NCBI GenBank assembly: GCA_938039675.1
Contig: CALHUI010000007.1
Location: forward strand, 248,001-312,000
From: an uncultured Cytophagales bacterium
Lineage (GTDB): Bacteria > Bacteroidota > Bacteroidia > Cytophagales > Thermoflexibacteraceae
Direction of reading: 5' to 3'
DNA length: 64,000 nucleotides
In this document: positions 63,101 to 64,000 of the stretch, piece by piece
Layout of the letters: every line of letters starts with the position of its first letter
How positions within the stretch are numbered: position 1 is the first letter of the stretch
Program-made: the position numbers and the translations under genes
Notes under the pieces: model-generated
The model's input: the letters and a program-made list of their open reading frames with translations, nothing else
What the model was told of the DNA's origin: nothing
The model's database searches: none

Positions 63101-64000
63101 AATAGGAACTCAGGTTCATACCATTGTAAGATTTAAAGAGTATTCCAGTGTATTACTGTCATCGAGAATAATCTCTCCTCTGTCTTTGAGCTCTTTCGTA
63201 TACAGGTCGATAGCTTTCATTACAATAGCCTCGTCAAGGTCTTCGCCGTAGATAATGTATCCGGACAGTACGGGTACGGCAAGAGTGAAACCGACTTCCG
63301 ACTCTCTGTGAAGATTAAGTGTATATAATCGCGGTGAAGAACGATTAATAATAGATATATCTACTTTTATTCGTTATTTCTTATCCATGCGCAAACATAT
63401 CATCTTTGCACCTGCCTTCCACCCACTATCACCACAATTTCACCTTTAATGGGTTTTTGGCCAAAATGCGTAAGCAGTTCGGCGACTGTACCGCGTGCAA
63501 ATTCCTCGTGCATTTTGGTCAGTTCGCGGGCGACGCATACGGGCCGTTCCGCGCCGCAGTGTTCTTTGAGCTCTTCCAACAGTTTGAACAAGCGATGCGG
63601 CGATTCGTAAAGCACAACGGTATGCTGCCAAGCAGCTATTTGCGCAAGTTGGGTTTGTCTGCCTTTTTTGTGCGGCAAAAATCCCCAAAAGGTGAAAGTA
63701 TCGCAGGGCAGCCCAGAAGCCACCAATGCAGGAACAAAAGCCGTCGGGCCGGGCAGGCACTCTACCGCAATGCCACCGCGCACGCAGGCACGAATGAGCA
63801 AATAACCCGGGTCGGAAATGCCGGGTGTGCCCGCATCGCTGACCAGTGCGCCTTTCTGCCCCTGTTGCAGGCGGGCTACAATGCTTTCTACGGCTCTGTG
63901 TTCGTTGGCTGTGTGAAAACTCAATAGCGGCTTTTTGATGTCAAAATGTTTGAGCAGGTTGCCCGAAACGCGGGTATCTTCCGCTACAACAAAATCGGCC

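Overview
The window looks like a chromosomal segment of a Bacteroidota bacterium, most likely in the Cytophagales/Sphingobacteriia-like part of the phylum. The evidence is two SusC/SusD-type outer-membrane uptake operons, the yajC-ybbR-coaE gene order, a NagZ-type GH3/beta-lactamase fusion, a Porin_10-like putative porin, a DUF6089-like barrel, a fused HisB and TAnnTTTG-type -7 boxes. Most of the window is of moderate GC. The first ~1.2 kb is strongly AT-rich, and the two membrane genes after it are intermediate. No rRNA, tRNA, CRISPR array, insertion sequence or prophage was seen.

Layout. 0-4.7 kb: end of a surface-glycan cluster (ATP-grasp start, GT2 glycosyltransferase, two GT-C-like membrane proteins). 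4.8-12.5 kb: a PhoB/PhoR-like two-component pair, a lone nuoM, a tricorn-type protease and cysQ. 12.5-12.8 kb: the collapsed remnant of a sensor histidine kinase. 12.9-18.3 kb: SusC-SusD-lipoprotein operon. 18.5-27.9 kb: GMC oxidoreductase, YdcF-like protein, dCTP deaminase, ATP-grasp protein, EnvC-like LytM protein, fused HisB, outer-membrane barrel and ABC exporter. 28-32.1 kb: yajC-ybbR-coaE followed by a probable metal-homeostasis cluster (perfect palindrome, Cys-pair membrane protein, His-rich lipoprotein, COG0523 GTPase). 32.2-37.5 kb: KdsC-like HAD protein and a second SusC-SusD operon whose SusC carries an in-frame TAG. 37.8-43 kb: GH3/beta-lactamase fusion, hemE and a frameshifted esterase. 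43.2-49.5 kb: DUF115-like protein, VapBC-type toxin-antitoxin pair, an SDR-TPR-phosphosulfolactate synthase operon and a secreted coiled-coil protein. 49.5-64 kb: an orphan two-domain ABC permease, acyl-CoA carboxylase beta subunit, M1 aminopeptidase-RmlD pair, M14 peptidase, putative porin, hemN, a decayed hicBA pair and rsmI running off the right edge.

How the genes fit together. Much of the window serves the cell envelope: TonB-dependent uptake, glycan synthesis, murein turnover (NagZ-like, EnvC-like) and secreted peptidases. Two haem genes (hemE, hemN), the coaE operon, hisB, dcd, cysQ and the carboxylase cover core metabolism.

The most striking observations are lesions and remnants that a gene caller would miss. 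These are a histidine kinase reduced to signal peptide plus kinase tail, a hicBA module decayed beyond an open frame, a frameshifted esterase, and a SusC split by one amber codon. The best candidate for new biology is the palindrome-headed putative zinc/metal-response cluster at 29.9-32.1 kb, followed by the bacterial ComA-type operon at 44.9-48.1 kb. All assignments come from reading the sequence without database searches.
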